Positions 33,153-42,667 of a DNA stretch of 64,000 nt are shown piece after piece (position 1 is the first letter of the stretch; each line of letters starts with the position of its first letter). The stretch spans positions 1 to 64,000 of the forward strand of contig NZ_JAJNNZ010000017.1 in assembly GCF_022836845.1 (NCBI RefSeq), written 5' to 3'. The notes below the pieces were generated by a model, which saw only the letters and a list, made by a program, of their open reading frames with translations, was not told where the DNA came from and ran no database searches. Source of the stretch: Vibrio gelatinilyticus (GTDB lineage Bacteria; Pseudomonadota; Gammaproteobacteria; Enterobacterales; Vibrionaceae). Position numbers and translations under genes: made by a program.

Positions 33153-35048
33153 ATGCTTTATCACGAAACATTTGATGTCATTGTTGTTGGTGGCGGACAT
33201 GCTGGAACGGAAGCGGCACTCGCATCAGCCCGTACAGGACAAAGTACACTTTTACTCACTCAAAACATCGATACCTTAGGGCAAATGTCCTGCAACCCAG
33301 CCATTGGTGGGATTGGTAAAGGCCATCTGGTAAAAGAAGTGGATGCTATGGGTGGATTAATGGCTCAAGCCATTGATTACGCAGGTATTCAATTTAGGAC
33401 GTTGAATGCATCAAAAGGGCCAGCGGTACGAGCAACTCGAGCTCAGGCGGATCGTGCGCTGTACAAAGCGCATGTTCGACACGCTCTTGAAAACACCCCC
33501 AACCTGACGTTATTTCAACAATCGGTCGATGATCTTATTGTTGAACAAGATCATGTCCGTGGTGTTGTTACCCAAATGGGGCTTAAAATCCACGCCAAAT
33601 CCGTTGTGTTGACCGTTGGCACCTTCCTTGGTGGTAAGATACATATCGGCATGGAAAACTTCTCTGGTGGCCGTATGGGCGATCAACCATCAATTGCGTT
33701 GGCAGATCGATTACGTGAATTACCATTTAGAGTGGATCGACTGAAAACGGGTACACCGCCACGAATTGACGCTCGAAGTGTCGATTTTTCAAAAATGGAA
33801 GTACAACACGGTGATAACCCAACGCCTGTATTTTCATTTATGGGACGTCGTGAACAGCACCCAACACAGATCCCATGTTTTATTACTCACACCAATGAAA
33901 AAACGCATGACTTAATTCGTGCCAATTTAGATCGAAGCCCAATGTATGCAGGGGTGATTGAAGGTATTGGTCCGCGATATTGCCCGTCGATTGAAGATAA
34001 GGTAATGCGTTTTGCTGACAAAAATAGTCATCAGATTTTCGTTGAGCCAGAAGGCTTAACAACACACGAATTATACCCAAATGGTATCTCGACTAGTCTA
34101 CCATTTGATGTTCAGATCCAAATCGCACGTTCGATGAAAGGATTTGAAAATGCACATATTGTTCGCCCTGGTTATGCGATAGAGTATGATTTTTTTGATC
34201 CTCGTGATCTCAAGCAAACCTACGAAACCAAATTCATCCAAGGTTTATTCTTTGCCGGACAAATCAATGGTACTACTGGCTATGAAGAAGCTGCCGCTCA
34301 AGGTCTTATGGCTGGCTTGAACGCGAGCTTATACGCTCAAGATAAACCAGGGTGGAGCCCGCGTCGTGATCAGGCCTACATGGGGGTTTTGATTGATGAC
34401 CTATCGACCATGGGGACCAAAGAACCGTATCGTATGTTTACTTCTCGAGCCGAGTACCGATTGTTACTACGTGAAGACAACGCGGATATTCGCCTCACCG
34501 AAAAGGCGCGTGAATTGGGTCTTGTGGATGATGCTCGCTGGGCACGATTTAATGAGAAAGTCGACAATATGTCCAAAGAACGTCAACGCTTGAAAGACGT
34601 TTGGGTGAACCCGAAATCTCAAGGAATTGAGCAGTTAAACGCTCTGCTGAAAACACCAATGTCGCGTGAAGCAAGTGGTGAAGATCTTTTGCGTCGTCCA
34701 GAGATCTCATATGAACAGTTAACCTCGTTAGAGACTTTTGCTCCTGCTCTTGATGATCATCAAGCATCCGAGCAGGTAGAGATCCAAGTCAAATATGAGG
34801 GCTACATCCAAAGGCAGCAAGACGAAATTGCTAAGTCACTGCGACATGAACATACTCAATTGCCAGCCGAGTTGGACTACAACGATGTAAAAGGCCTGTC
34901 GAACGAGGTGATTGCCAAACTGTCTGAAACCAAACCGGAAACGATTGGTATTGCATCTCGAATTTCTGGTATTACCCCGGCGGCCATTTCCATTTTGTTG
35001 GTCTATCTGAAAAAACAAGGTTGGCTAAAAAAAGGTGAAACAGCATGA
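33153..35048 (+). CDS. mnmG: tRNA uridine-5-carboxymethylaminomethyl modification enzyme MnmG
   Basis: MnmG (GidA) is the FAD- and NADH-dependent partner of MnmE in wobble uridine modification. The ATG at 33153, with AGAGG upstream, gives 631 residues (E. coli 629) beginning MLYHETFDVIVVGGGHAGTEAA with the FAD loop at residues 13-18. The GidA signatures GGIGKGHLVKEVDAMGG and GPRYCPSIEDKVMRF are present, as is a C-terminal helical domain. An earlier ATG at 33048 lies in oriC and is rejected. rsmG overlaps its end by 4 nt. Confidence 0.97.
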   Translation: MLYHETFDVIVVGGGHAGTEAALASARTGQSTLLLTQNIDTLGQMSCNPAIGGIGKGHLVKEVDAMGGLMAQAIDYAGIQFRTLNASKGPAVRATRAQADRALYKAHVRHALENTPNLTLFQQSVDDLIVEQDHVRGVVTQMGLKIHAKSVVLTVGTFLGGKIHIGMENFSGGRMGDQPSIALADRLRELPFRVDRLKTGTPPRIDARSVDFSKMEVQHGDNPTPVFSFMGRREQHPTQIPCFITHTNEKTHDLIRANLDRSPMYAGVIEGIGPRYCPSIEDKVMRFADKNSHQIFVEPEGLTTHELYPNGISTSLPFDVQIQIARSMKGFENAHIVRPGYAIEYDFFDPRDLKQTYETKFIQGLFFAGQINGTTGYEEAAAQGLMAGLNASLYAQDKPGWSPRRDQAYMGVLIDDLSTMGTKEPYRMFTSRAEYRLLLREDNADIRLTEKARELGLVDDARWARFNEKVDNMSKERQRLKDVWVNPKSQGIEQLNALLKTPMSREASGEDLLRRPEISYEQLTSLETFAPALDDHQASEQVEIQVKYEGYIQRQQDEIAKSLRHEHTQLPAELDYNDVKGLSNEVIAKLSETKPETIGIASRISGITPAAISILLVYLKKQGWLKKGETA

Positions 35049-35677
35049 GTTCTTTAAGAGTTTTACTTGATGATCTGCTTCTTCAAACCTCACTCGAGGT
35101 CTCAGAAAAGCAACGAGACCAGTTGGTTGGCTACGTAAATCTGTTAAACAAGTGGAATAAAGCGTATAACTTAACGTCAGTTCGTAATCCTGAAGAGATG
35201 TTAGTGAAACATATCCTTGATAGCATCGTCGTTAGCGAGCACCTCGAAGGGAACCGATTTATTGATGTGGGCACAGGCCCAGGTTTACCAGGGATCCCAC
35301 TGGCTATCATGAATCCGGATAAACGCTTCCATCTTTTGGACAGTTTAGGTAAACGCATCCGATTTATTAAACAGGTTTTGCATGAACTAAGAATCGAGAA
35401 CGTCACAACAGTTCAGGCTCGAGTGGAAGAATTTCAACCTGAGGAGTTGTTTGACGGTGTCTTAAGCCGAGCGTTTGCTTCCATCACGGATATGGTTAAT
35501 TGGTGTAGACACTTACCAAAATCGCAAGATGGTCGCTTTTATGCTCTAAAGGGCCAACTTCATCAATCAGAGCTTGATGACAGACCCGAGTGGTGTTCTG
35601 TGATCGGTATCAAACCTTTGCAAGTTCCTGAGTTGGAAGGTGACCGTCATCTTGTAATCTTATCCGCTAAGGGATAA
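35045..35677 (+). CDS. rsmG: 16S rRNA m7G527 methyltransferase RsmG
   Basis: RsmG methylates G527 of 16S rRNA; loss gives low-level streptomycin resistance. The 210-residue class I methyltransferase has LTSVRNPEEMLVKHILDSI and SAM motif I (FIDVGTGPGLPGIPLA). It overlaps mnmG by 4 nt (ATGA) and lies 13 nt before parA, the classical gidA-gidB-parA-parB order near the origin. Confidence 0.96.
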   Translation: MSSLRVLLDDLLLQTSLEVSEKQRDQLVGYVNLLNKWNKAYNLTSVRNPEEMLVKHILDSIVVSEHLEGNRFIDVGTGPGLPGIPLAIMNPDKRFHLLDSLGKRIRFIKQVLHELRIENVTTVQARVEEFQPEELFDGVLSRAFASITDMVNWCRHLPKSQDGRFYALKGQLHQSELDDRPEWCSVIGIKPLQVPELEGDRHLVILSAKG

Positions 35678-35690
35678 TGGAGAGTGTGTC

Positions 35691-36464
35691 GTGGGAAAAA
35701 TTGTCGCTATCGCCAATCAAAAGGGTGGCGTAGGTAAAACTACAACGTGTATTAATCTTGCGGCATCAATGGCTGCGACCAAACGCAAAGTACTGGTCAT
35801 CGATTTGGATCCTCAAGGGAACGCCACCATGGCATGTGGTGTCGATAAGTACCAGATAGAAACAACTGCTTACGATTTGTTGGTTGAGGAATTACCGTTC
35901 GATGACGTAGTTTGCCGTCAGACGACGGGTAATTTTGATTTAATTGCAGCTAACGGTGACGTGACTGCTGCGGAAATCAAATTAATGGAAGTTTTTGCAC
36001 GTGAAATACGTCTAAAACAGGCATTAGCCCCAATCCGTGATAACTATGATTTCATCTTTATCGATTGTCCACCGTCTTTGAACTTGCTTACAATCAACGC
36101 GATGGCAGCAGCAGACTCTGTGCTAGTGCCAATGCAATGTGAGTATTTTGCGTTGGAAGGCTTAACCGCCTTGATGGATACGATCAGTAAATTGGCAGCA
36201 GTGGTGAACGAAAACCTCAGAATCGAAGGCCTATTGCGAACCATGTATGACCCAAGAAATCGACTGGCGAATGAAGTCTCAGACCAGTTGAAAAAGCATT
36301 TTGGAGATAAGGTTTATCGAACCGTCATTCCTCGAAATGTACGTCTGGCGGAAGCGCCAAGTCATGGTAAGCCAGCAATGTACTACGACAAGTATTCCGC
36401 TGGAGCGAAAGCCTATTTGGCTTTGGCCGGCGAGATGCTACGCCGTGAAGAAGTCGTAGCGTAA
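35691..36464 (+). CDS. parA: Chromosome partitioning ATPase ParA (Soj)
   Basis: ParA is the dynamic ATPase that, with ParB and parS, segregates the origin of Vibrio chromosome 1. The 257-residue protein has the deviant Walker A KGGVGKTT (11-18), the DLDPQGNAT segment and FIDCPPSLNLL. The start is GTG at 35691. It is followed by parB after 20 nt. Confidence 0.96.
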   Translation: MGKIVAIANQKGGVGKTTTCINLAASMAATKRKVLVIDLDPQGNATMACGVDKYQIETTAYDLLVEELPFDDVVCRQTTGNFDLIAANGDVTAAEIKLMEVFAREIRLKQALAPIRDNYDFIFIDCPPSLNLLTINAMAAADSVLVPMQCEYFALEGLTALMDTISKLAAVVNENLRIEGLLRTMYDPRNRLANEVSDQLKKHFGDKVYRTVIPRNVRLAEAPSHGKPAMYYDKYSAGAKAYLALAGEMLRREEVVA

Positions 36465-36484
36465 CCATTTAAGGAAAGGTCTCA

Positions 36485-37366
36485 ATGTCGAAACGAGGTT
36501 TAGGAAAAGGGCTAGATGCACTGTTATCTACCAGTTCAATAGCACGTGAAAAGCAACAAGTTGCTACACACAGTCAGTCACTCTCTTCGGAAGGAGAGTT
36601 AACGGACTTAGCCATCAATAGCTTGCGACCTGGTATTTATCAACCTCGCAAGGATATGGCTGCCGAAGCGCTTGAAGAACTCGCGGCCTCTATTCAATCT
36701 CAAGGCATCATTCAACCGATAGTGGTTCGAAGTATTGGTAACGATCAGTTTGAAATCATTGCCGGTGAACGCCGCTGGCGTGCCGCTCGTCAAGCAGGTT
36801 TGAGACAGGTACCCTGTATCGTCAAAAACGTTCAGGACCGTGCAGCGATCGCGATGGCGTTGATTGAAAATATCCAGCGTGAAGATCTAAATGCCATTGA
36901 AGAAGCACAGGCGTTAGAGCGACTGCAAGATGAGTTCAAGTTAACGCATCAACAAGTGGCTGATGTAATCGGTAAATCCAGAACGGCTGTGAGCAATCTA
37001 TTGAGATTGAACCAATTAGAGCCGGATGTGAAAAAACTGGTTGAAGGCAAAGCTCTTGATATGGGACACGCCAGAGCACTGTTAGCCCTTGAAGGTGATA
37101 TGCAGTGCGATGTGGCAAGTACCGTTGCCAAGAAGCAATTAACGGTGCGTCAAACTGAAGATTTAGTGAAAAAGTGTTTAAAACCGAACTCTTCTGAAGA
37201 AAAACGGCCAGAAGATGGCGGTGCGATAGAAATTTCAAAGCGACTGAGCGAAATCTTGGGTGCTAAAGTTTCATTAACGCGGTCTGCAAGCGGAAAGTCT
37301 AAAGTGACAATAAGTGTTGATGAGCCTCACAAATTAGAGCAACTAATTGCCAAGCTTGAGAGCTAA
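36485..37366 (+). CDS. parB: Chromosome partitioning protein ParB
   Basis: ParB binds parS sites and spreads, using CTP, to build the partition complex acted on by ParA. The 293-residue protein has the N-terminal ParB/Srx fold (GIIQPIVVR, EIIAGERRWRAARQAG), a central helix-turn-helix (THQQVADVIGKSRTAVSNLLRLNQL) and a C-terminal dimerisation region. It ends 20 bp before a terminator and is upstream of the atp operon. Confidence 0.96.
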   Translation: MSKRGLGKGLDALLSTSSIAREKQQVATHSQSLSSEGELTDLAINSLRPGIYQPRKDMAAEALEELAASIQSQGIIQPIVVRSIGNDQFEIIAGERRWRAARQAGLRQVPCIVKNVQDRAAIAMALIENIQREDLNAIEEAQALERLQDEFKLTHQQVADVIGKSRTAVSNLLRLNQLEPDVKKLVEGKALDMGHARALLALEGDMQCDVASTVAKKQLTVRQTEDLVKKCLKPNSSEEKRPEDGGAIEISKRLSEILGAKVSLTRSASGKSKVTISVDEPHKLEQLIAKLES

Positions 37367-37385
37367 ATGAGATAATTGATGTAGG

Positions 37386-37411
37386 TCAATTATCGATTAA
37401 TTGATTTTTTG
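37386..37411 (+). terminator. AT-rich terminator after parB
   Basis: TCAATTA / TAATTGA with a 5-nt loop is followed by six T residues, 20 bp past the parB stop. Confidence 0.6.
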
Positions 37412-37463
37412 TGCGAAAGTTATGGTTTTGTGAATAAAAGCGCGGCTTTTTGCTGTGGTTTAA

Positions 37464-37491
37464 TTGCAATAAGTTTAATGAAACGTATAAT
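37464..37491 (+). promoter_or_regulatory. Promoter of the ATP synthase operon
   Basis: TTGCAA (37464-37469) and TATAAT (37486-37491) are 16 bp apart, 66 bp upstream of atpI. Confidence 0.7.
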
Positions 37492-37557
37492 TTTCGCCAA
37501 TTTCCCAGCACAGTAGTATTTAGGTGCAATGTGGATATTACTAGAGGTAAAGAATAC

Positions 37558-37947
37558 ATGGTAGCGGCGTTGGTAAGGCCTGGACGAGAGCTCGCAAAGC
37601 GATTGTTAATAATCCAAGCTAGCGCGGTTACAATAGTGGCGGCTGTTATGGCGATTGCTGTAAATGCTGAGTGGGGACTTTCGGCGCTGATTGGTGGAGG
37701 CATATTTGTGTTTGCCAATGCAGTTTTTGCGCTGTTTGCTTTCATGTTTAGTGGAGCTCGAGCCTCAAAACAGGTGATGATCTCTTTCTATGCAGGAGAA
37801 GCACTGAAAATCCTTATTACGGTGATTCTATTTTCGGCCGTCTACATGTATGCACGGGTGGAACTTGTTCCCCTGAAACTAACCTATTTGCTGGCACTAG
37901 GTATTAATATCTTTGCGCCAGTGCTATTCATTAACAACAAAAAATAG
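37558..37947 (+). CDS. atpI: ATP synthase accessory protein AtpI
   Basis: AtpI is a small hydrophobic inner-membrane protein at the head of the atp operon, thought to help c-ring assembly or ion supply. From ATG 37558 (AGAGG upstream) it has 129 residues and four predicted helices. An upstream extension to 37450 would cover the promoter and is rejected. atpB begins 8 nt after the stop. Confidence 0.88.
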   Translation: MVAALVRPGRELAKRLLIIQASAVTIVAAVMAIAVNAEWGLSALIGGGIFVFANAVFALFAFMFSGARASKQVMISFYAGEALKILITVILFSAVYMYARVELVPLKLTYLLALGINIFAPVLFINNKK

Positions 37948-37955
37948 GACGAGTT

Positions 37956-38762
37956 ATGGCTGCGCCAGGTGAAGCGCTTACATCGGCCAGTTACATCACT
38001 CACCACTTAACCAATCTTTCTTTAGGAAGCCTTGGTCTGGTGGACGAGTCGAGTTTCTGGAACGTACATATCGATAGCCTGTTTTTCTCTGTGCTTACTG
38101 GTTTACTCTTTTTGGGAGTGTTCCGTAAGGTAGCAAAGGGAGCAACAGCAGGTGTGCCGGGCAAGCTGCAGTGTTTTGTTGAGATGGTTGTTGAATTTGT
38201 CGATACTAACGTCAAAGATACATTCCATGGACGCAATCCGCTAATAGCACCCCTAGCACTGACTATCTTCTGTTGGGTTACACTAATGAACTTGATGGAT
38301 TTAATTCCTATCGATTTCTTACCGTATCCTGCAGAGCAGATTGGCATCCCTTATCTAAAAGTGGTTCCTTCTGCAGATGTTAATATCACCATGGCTATGG
38401 CACTGGGCGTTTTTGCTCTGATGATCTACTACAGCATCAAAGTAAAAGGTCCGGTTAATTTTGCTAAAGAGTTGACTTTACACCCGTTTAATCACCCAAT
38501 CATGATTCCTTTCAACATGTTGATTGAGATTGTTTCGTTGCTTGCGAAACCGTTATCACTCGGTATGCGTCTGTTTGGTAACATGTTTGCAGGTGAGGTT
38601 GTATTTATTCTCTGTGCAGCAATGCTTCCATGGTATTTACAATGGATGGGTTCTCTACCGTGGGCTATTTTCCACGTGATGGTAATCCTGATCCAAGCCT
38701 TCGTGTTCATGATGCTAACAATTGTTTACTTATCAATGGCACATGAAGATAGTGATCATTAA
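37956..38762 (+). CDS. atpB: ATP synthase F0 subunit a
   Basis: The a subunit forms the proton half-channels next to the c-ring. The 268-residue membrane protein has the essential arginine in LSLGMRLFGNMFAGEV and the C-terminal QAFVFMMLTIVYLSMAHE. Length is close to E. coli AtpB (271). Second gene of the operon. Confidence 0.96.
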   Translation: MAAPGEALTSASYITHHLTNLSLGSLGLVDESSFWNVHIDSLFFSVLTGLLFLGVFRKVAKGATAGVPGKLQCFVEMVVEFVDTNVKDTFHGRNPLIAPLALTIFCWVTLMNLMDLIPIDFLPYPAEQIGIPYLKVVPSADVNITMAMALGVFALMIYYSIKVKGPVNFAKELTLHPFNHPIMIPFNMLIEIVSLLAKPLSLGMRLFGNMFAGEVVFILCAAMLPWYLQWMGSLPWAIFHVMVILIQAFVFMMLTIVYLSMAHEDSDH

Positions 38763-38818
38763 TTTTTTAACGCTTTTTATTTAGGCTTTTAGCCAGCAAC
38801 TATAAATTGGAGATAGTA

Positions 38819-39073
38819 ATGGAAACTTTACTGAGCTTTTCTGCAATCGCCGTAGGCCTTATCGTAGGTCTAGCTTCTTTGGGTACGGCGATCGGTTTCG
38901 CGATTCTAGGTGGTAAATTCCTAGAAGGTGCAGCTCGTCAACCTGAAATGGCTCCTATGCTACAAGTTAAGATGTTCATCATCGCAGGTCTACTTGATGC
39001 GGTTCCAATGATTGGTATCGTAATTGCGCTTCTATTCACTTTCGCGAACCCATTTGTTGGCCAACTAGGTTAA
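38819..39073 (+). CDS. atpE: ATP synthase F0 subunit c
   Basis: The c subunit is the proteolipid of the rotor ring. Starting at METLLSF (38819, TTGGAGA upstream) gives 84 residues, two helices and the loop ARQPEM. The ion-binding carboxylate is D60 in GLLDAVPMIG, without the polar pattern of Na+-type rings, so a proton-driven enzyme is likely. The ATG at 38807 is a poorer start. Confidence 0.95.
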   Translation: METLLSFSAIAVGLIVGLASLGTAIGFAILGGKFLEGAARQPEMAPMLQVKMFIIAGLLDAVPMIGIVIALLFTFANPFVGQLG

Positions 39074-39149
39074 TCAACGTTTGTGGCAAATATCGATTTG
39101 CCTTTGATTACTGCTAGTTAGTTAGTGAATAAATAGAGGGGTAGCTGTT

Positions 39150-39620
39150 GTGAATATGAACGCAACTCTGCTGGGTCAAGCAATCTCATTCGCACTGTTT
39201 GTGTGGTTCTGCATGAAGTATGTATGGCCACCAGTGATGCAGGCGATTGAAGAACGTCAGAAGAAAATTGCTGACGGTCTAGCAGCCGCTGAACGCGCTG
39301 CGAAAGACTTGAACCTGGCACAAGCCAACGCTTCCGACCAATTGAAAGAAGCGAAGCGCACTGCAACTGAAGTTATTGATCAGGCAAACAAGCGTAAAGC
39401 TCAAATTATGGATGAAGCACGCGAGGAAGCTCAGGCAGAACGCCAGAAAATCCTAGCGCAAGCTGAAGCAGAAGTTGAAGCTGAGCGTAACCGTGCCCGT
39501 GATGAGCTGCGCAAACAGGTTGCAACTCTGGCAATAGCTGGTGCCGAGAAAATTCTTGAGCGTTCTATCGATAAAGATGCGCAAAAAGATATTCTCGATA
39601 ACATTACTGCGAAACTTTAA
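39150..39620 (+). CDS. atpF: ATP synthase F0 subunit b
   Basis: Subunit b forms the peripheral stalk as a dimer. It has 156 residues from a GTG at 39150 (an ATG at 39156 is a possible start two codons later). One N-terminal helix (MNATLLGQAISFALFVWFCMKYVW) is followed by a long charged coiled coil. The length is that of E. coli AtpF (156). GAGGGG at 39136-39141 is the likely ribosome-binding site. Confidence 0.95.
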   Translation: MNMNATLLGQAISFALFVWFCMKYVWPPVMQAIEERQKKIADGLAAAERAAKDLNLAQANASDQLKEAKRTATEVIDQANKRKAQIMDEAREEAQAERQKILAQAEAEVEAERNRARDELRKQVATLAIAGAEKILERSIDKDAQKDILDNITAKL

Positions 39621-39634
39621 AGCGAGGGGCGCTT

Positions 39635-40168
39635 ATGTCTGAATTGACTACAATTGCACGCCCCTATGCTAAAGCAGCATTTGACTTTGCGGTAGAAAAA
39701 GAAGCATTAGACCAATGGGTTGAAATGTTAACTTTTGCTGCCGAAGTCACCAACAATGAAAGTATTGCAGATCTCCTTTCTGGAGCTGTAACCGCAGACA
39801 AGTTGTCTGAAATTTTCATTGCAATTGGTGGCGAACAGTTTGACGAGTTTGGTCAAAACCTTATTAAGGTAATGGCTCAAAATGGTCGATTAGCAGCGTT
39901 GCCTGCTGTGTTAGCTGAATTCATCTCTCTTAAACAAGAGCATGAAAAACAGATTGATGTAAATGTCGTATCTGCATCAGAACTAACAGAGCAACAACAA
40001 GCTGGTATCAGCGACAAACTGGAAAAGCGCTTAGCGCGCAAAGTTAAGCTGAATTGCAGTATAGATGAGACCTTACTTGGTGGGGTCATAATTCGAGCCG
40101 GAGATCTTGTCATCGATAACTCAGCACGCGGTCGATTAAACCGCCTGAGCGATGCATTGCAGTCTTGA
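39635..40168 (+). CDS. atpH: ATP synthase F1 subunit delta
   Basis: Delta links the F1 head to the b-dimer stalk. The 177-residue protein begins MSELTTIARPYAKAAFDFAVEKEALDQW and has the C-terminal signature IDETLLGGVIIRAGDLVIDNSARGRLNRL. It has the same length as E. coli AtpH (177). atpA follows after 13 nt. Confidence 0.96.
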   Translation: MSELTTIARPYAKAAFDFAVEKEALDQWVEMLTFAAEVTNNESIADLLSGAVTADKLSEIFIAIGGEQFDEFGQNLIKVMAQNGRLAALPAVLAEFISLKQEHEKQIDVNVVSASELTEQQQAGISDKLEKRLARKVKLNCSIDETLLGGVIIRAGDLVIDNSARGRLNRLSDALQS

Positions 40169-40181
40169 TGGGGATTGGAGC

Positions 40182-41723
40182 ATGCAACTTAATTCCACGG
40201 AAATTAGCGAACTAATCAAACAACGTATCGAATCTTTCGAGGTTGTGAGTGAAGCTCGTAATGAAGGTACTATCGTATCGGTAAGCGATGGTATCATTCG
40301 CATTCACGGCCTAGCGGACGTGATGCAAGGTGAAATGATTGAATTACCGGGTGGCCGCTTTGCACTGGCACTTAACCTTGAGCGTGACTCGGTTGGTGCG
40401 GTTGTAATGGGCCCATTTGCCGACCTACAGGAAGGCATGAAAGTAACAGGTACTGGTCGTATTCTTGAAGTGCCAGTTGGTCCAGAAATGCTTGGTCGTG
40501 TTGTTAACACGCTGGGTGAGCCAATTGATGGTAAAGGTCCAATTGAAGCGAAGCTTACGTCGCCAGTAGAAGTGATTGCACCAGGCGTAATCGACCGTAA
40601 ATCGGTAGATCAACCTGTACAAACCGGCTATAAGTCAGTTGACTCAATGATCCCAATCGGTCGTGGTCAGCGTGAGCTTATCATCGGTGACCGTCAGATC
40701 GGTAAAACGGCAATGGCGATCGATGCAATCATCAACCAGAAAGATTCTGGTATTTTCTCAATCTACGTCGCAATTGGCCAAAAAGCCTCAACGATTGCTA
40801 ACGTAGTTCGCAAACTAGAAGAGCACGGCGCACTGGCGAATACCATTGTTGTTGTTGCCTCTGCTTCTGAATCTGCTGCGCTGCAATACCTTGCACCGTA
40901 TTCAGGTTGTGCGATGGGCGAATACTTCCGTGACCGCGGTGAAGATGCACTGATTGTTTATGATGATCTATCTAAGCAAGCGGTAGCGTATCGTCAGATC
41001 TCTCTACTATTGAAACGTCCACCTGGCCGTGAGGCATTCCCTGGTGATGTATTCTACCTCCACTCTCGTCTACTAGAGCGTGCAGCTCGTGTAAGTGAAG
41101 AGTACGTAGAACGTTTCACTAACGGTGAAGTGAAAGGTAAGACGGGTTCTTTGACTGCTCTGCCGATCATCGAAACTCAAGCGGGTGACGTATCTGCATT
41201 TGTACCGACTAACGTAATCTCGATTACCGATGGTCAGATCTTCCTACAAACTGAGCTATTCAACGCGGGTGTTCGTCCTGCTGTTGACCCAGGTATCTCA
41301 GTATCTCGTGTAGGTGGTTCAGCGCAAACGAAAATCATCAAGAAGCTATCGGGCGGTATCCGTACAGCTCTAGCTCAATACCGTGAACTTGCAGCGTTTG
41401 CTCAGTTCTCGTCAGATCTTGATGAAGCGACTAAGAAGCAGCTTAACCATGGTCAAAAAGTAACAGAACTAATGAAGCAGAAACAATATGCTCCAATGTC
41501 TGTATTTGACCAAGCTTTGGTTATCTTCGCGGTAGAACGTGGCTACTTGAATGATGTAGAACTTAACAAAGTTCTTGATTTCGAAGCGTCACTACTGTCG
41601 TACGCTCATAGTCACTACGCTGATTTCGTTAAAGAAATCAACGCAACGGGTGCATTTAACAACGATATTGAAGAGCAGCTTAAGAAGCTAACCGACGATT
41701 TCGTAGCAACCCAGACTTGGTAA
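40182..41723 (+). CDS. atpA: ATP synthase F1 subunit alpha
   Basis: The alpha subunit is the non-catalytic nucleotide-binding part of the F1 hexamer. Starting at MQLNSTEISELIKQRI (40182, TTGGAG upstream) it has 513 residues, as in E. coli. Walker A is GDRQIGKT (169-176), and the alpha signature PAVDPGISVSRVGGSAQ is present. A start at 40152 lies inside atpH and is rejected. Confidence 0.97.
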   Translation: MQLNSTEISELIKQRIESFEVVSEARNEGTIVSVSDGIIRIHGLADVMQGEMIELPGGRFALALNLERDSVGAVVMGPFADLQEGMKVTGTGRILEVPVGPEMLGRVVNTLGEPIDGKGPIEAKLTSPVEVIAPGVIDRKSVDQPVQTGYKSVDSMIPIGRGQRELIIGDRQIGKTAMAIDAIINQKDSGIFSIYVAIGQKASTIANVVRKLEEHGALANTIVVVASASESAALQYLAPYSGCAMGEYFRDRGEDALIVYDDLSKQAVAYRQISLLLKRPPGREAFPGDVFYLHSRLLERAARVSEEYVERFTNGEVKGKTGSLTALPIIETQAGDVSAFVPTNVISITDGQIFLQTELFNAGVRPAVDPGISVSRVGGSAQTKIIKKLSGGIRTALAQYRELAAFAQFSSDLDEATKKQLNHGQKVTELMKQKQYAPMSVFDQALVIFAVERGYLNDVELNKVLDFEASLLSYAHSHYADFVKEINATGAFNNDIEEQLKKLTDDFVATQTW

Positions 41724-41765
41724 TTGGTTGGTGACTCTAGGGTCACCCACTAACGGAGAGTAACA

Positions 41766-42632
41766 ATGGCCGGCGCAAAAGAGATTCGTAATAAGATCGG
41801 GAGTGTCAAAAGCACTCAAAAGATCACGAAAGCAATGGAAATGGTAGCAGCTTCAAAAATGCGTCGCTCGCAAGATGCACGCGAAGCTTCTCGTCCATAT
41901 GCTGAAACAATGCGTAAAGTGATCGGTCATTTGGCAAATGCAAACCTAGAGTACAAACATCCGTACCTAGAGGAGCGTGAAGCCAAGCGTGTTGGTTATA
42001 TCATTATTTCTACTGACCGTGGTTTGTGTGGTGGTTTGAACATTAACTTGTTTAAGAAGTCCATCAAAGACATGCAAGCTTGGTCTGAGAAAGGTGCAGA
42101 AGTCGAACTGGCAATCGTTGGTTCAAAGGCGACAGCATTTTTCAATAACAGTGGCGCTAAAGTAGCCGCGCAGGTTTCTGGTCTAGGTGATAACCCTAGT
42201 CTTGAAGACTTGATCGGTTCTGTCGGCGTGATGCTGAAGAAATATGATGAAGGCGAATTAGATCGTCTGTACGTAGTGTTCAACAAATTTGTGAACACTA
42301 TGGTTCAAGAACCAACGATCGATCAATTACTACCTTTGCCTAAATCGGATAGCGAAGAAGTTCAGCGCGATCATTCTTGGGACTACATTTATGAGCCCGA
42401 GCCAAAACCATTACTCGATGCTTTGTTGATTCGTTATGTAGAATCACAAGTGTATCAAGGTGTGGTCGAGAACCTTGCTTGTGAGCAAGCGGCTCGTATG
42501 ATTGCAATGAAGGCTGCAACTGATAACGCTGGTGACATTATTGAAGATCTAGAACTTGTGTATAACAAAGCCCGTCAGGCGGCGATTACACAAGAACTAT
42601 CTGAAATTGTTTCCGGGGCCGCAGCGGTTTAA
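41766..42632 (+). CDS. atpG: ATP synthase F1 subunit gamma
   Basis: Gamma is the central rotor shaft that drives the conformational cycle of the beta subunits. The 288-residue protein starts MAGAKEIRNKIGSVKSTQKITKAMEMVAASKMRR and ends with the conserved ITQELSEIVSGAAAV, both long helices of the coiled-coil shaft. Length is that of E. coli AtpG (287). Confidence 0.97.
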   Translation: MAGAKEIRNKIGSVKSTQKITKAMEMVAASKMRRSQDAREASRPYAETMRKVIGHLANANLEYKHPYLEEREAKRVGYIIISTDRGLCGGLNINLFKKSIKDMQAWSEKGAEVELAIVGSKATAFFNNSGAKVAAQVSGLGDNPSLEDLIGSVGVMLKKYDEGELDRLYVVFNKFVNTMVQEPTIDQLLPLPKSDSEEVQRDHSWDYIYEPEPKPLLDALLIRYVESQVYQGVVENLACEQAARMIAMKAATDNAGDIIEDLELVYNKARQAAITQELSEIVSGAAAV

Positions 42633-42667
42633 AGCTTAGGTAAAACTAAATAGTTAGAGGATTAACG